DNA from: Paenibacillus tyrphae
Lineage (GTDB): Bacteria; Bacillota; Bacilli; Paenibacillales; NBRC-103111
Direction of reading: 5' to 3'
DNA: 64,000 nucleotides
NCBI RefSeq assembly: GCF_027925525.1
Contig: NZ_BSDJ01000012.1
Span: forward strand, 172,799 to 236,798
This document shows positions 63,872-64,000 of the stretch, one piece after another. How positions within the stretch are numbered: position 1 is the stretch's first letter; each line of letters begins with the position of its first letter. Below the pieces are notes generated by a model that saw only the letters and a list, made by a program, of their open reading frames with translations, made no database searches and had not been told where the DNA came from. The translations under genes were made by a program, and so were the position numbers.

Positions 63872-64000
63872 AATAAAAACCCCTCGCCTATTTAATCATC
63901 TCAGCACTTTCAACTATATATACCATATGGAAAGTTTCTCCTTATGATTCGGTTTTCCTGCCTAATGAACCAAAAAGAAAAACCGCTCCTCGACGCATCA
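63872..64000. other. Right edge, no gene seen
   Basis: 129 bases upstream of the last gene. It should hold that gene's promoter; the AT-rich stretch near 63912-63930 is the likeliest place. The A-rich, GC-flanked end may be the start of a terminator of a gene beyond the window. Confidence 0.3.

Overview
The window reads as chromosome of a spore-forming, GC-rich Bacillota, most like Paenibacillus or a close relative. The signs are strong AGGAGG-type ribosome sites, glycine decarboxylase genes of the split GcvPA/GcvPB kind, YesM/YesN-type two-component pairs beside carbohydrate ABC importers that lack an ATPase gene, lipoprotein solute-binding proteins, CcpA-type cre sites, a GlpP antiterminator and a Btr-like siderophore regulator. 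No rRNA, tRNA, CRISPR array, phage or intact insertion sequence was seen.

Layout. 1-6302: the end of a thioredoxin gene, then three glycosyltransferases around two DUF2642-type genes; two sporulation-like promoter motifs suggest a spore-surface glycosylation locus. 6337-12712: an operon (isomerase, NagB-like, PIG-L deacetylase, Gfo/Idh, tatA) downstream of a Tat-exported beta-helix protein. 13194-14513: a secreted protein of unknown function. 14589-20324: glpP, a leader terminator, a HAD phosphatase, a UgpB-like importer and a TIM-barrel enzyme, probably for glycerol-3-phosphate or its diesters. 20890-30314: beta-galactosidase, importer and a YesMN pair.

30529-46248 is a second large catabolic island, all on the minus strand. 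A DeoR regulator and a CUT1 importer are followed by a histidine kinase, response regulator, D-serine dehydratase/D-threonine aldolase-like enzyme and M20 hydrolase. A separate cre-controlled unit holds an MGH1-type glycosidase, an SDR and a divergent GcvPA/GcvPB-like pair. I infer uptake and breakdown of an unusual glycosylated or acylated hydroxy-amino acid.

46394-50944 is the best candidate for an undescribed system. A CapA-like protein, a 2-hydroxyacid-dehydrogenase homologue that has lost two catalytic residues, and an MppP-type PLP/O2-dependent arginine oxidase homologue lie divergent from a Mur ligase that lacks its UDP-binding domain. It looks like a small arginine-derived biosynthetic cluster.

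51090-64000 holds a J-domain/TPR protein with a DUF1266 partner, a 210-bp near-palindromic element flanked by 20-bp direct repeats, TetR-DUF1361, a YqeK-like HD protein, GNAT and HAD genes, a Fur-controlled siderophore sensor and binding protein pair, and a lower-GC tail with a C45 hydrolase gene broken by an in-frame TGA.
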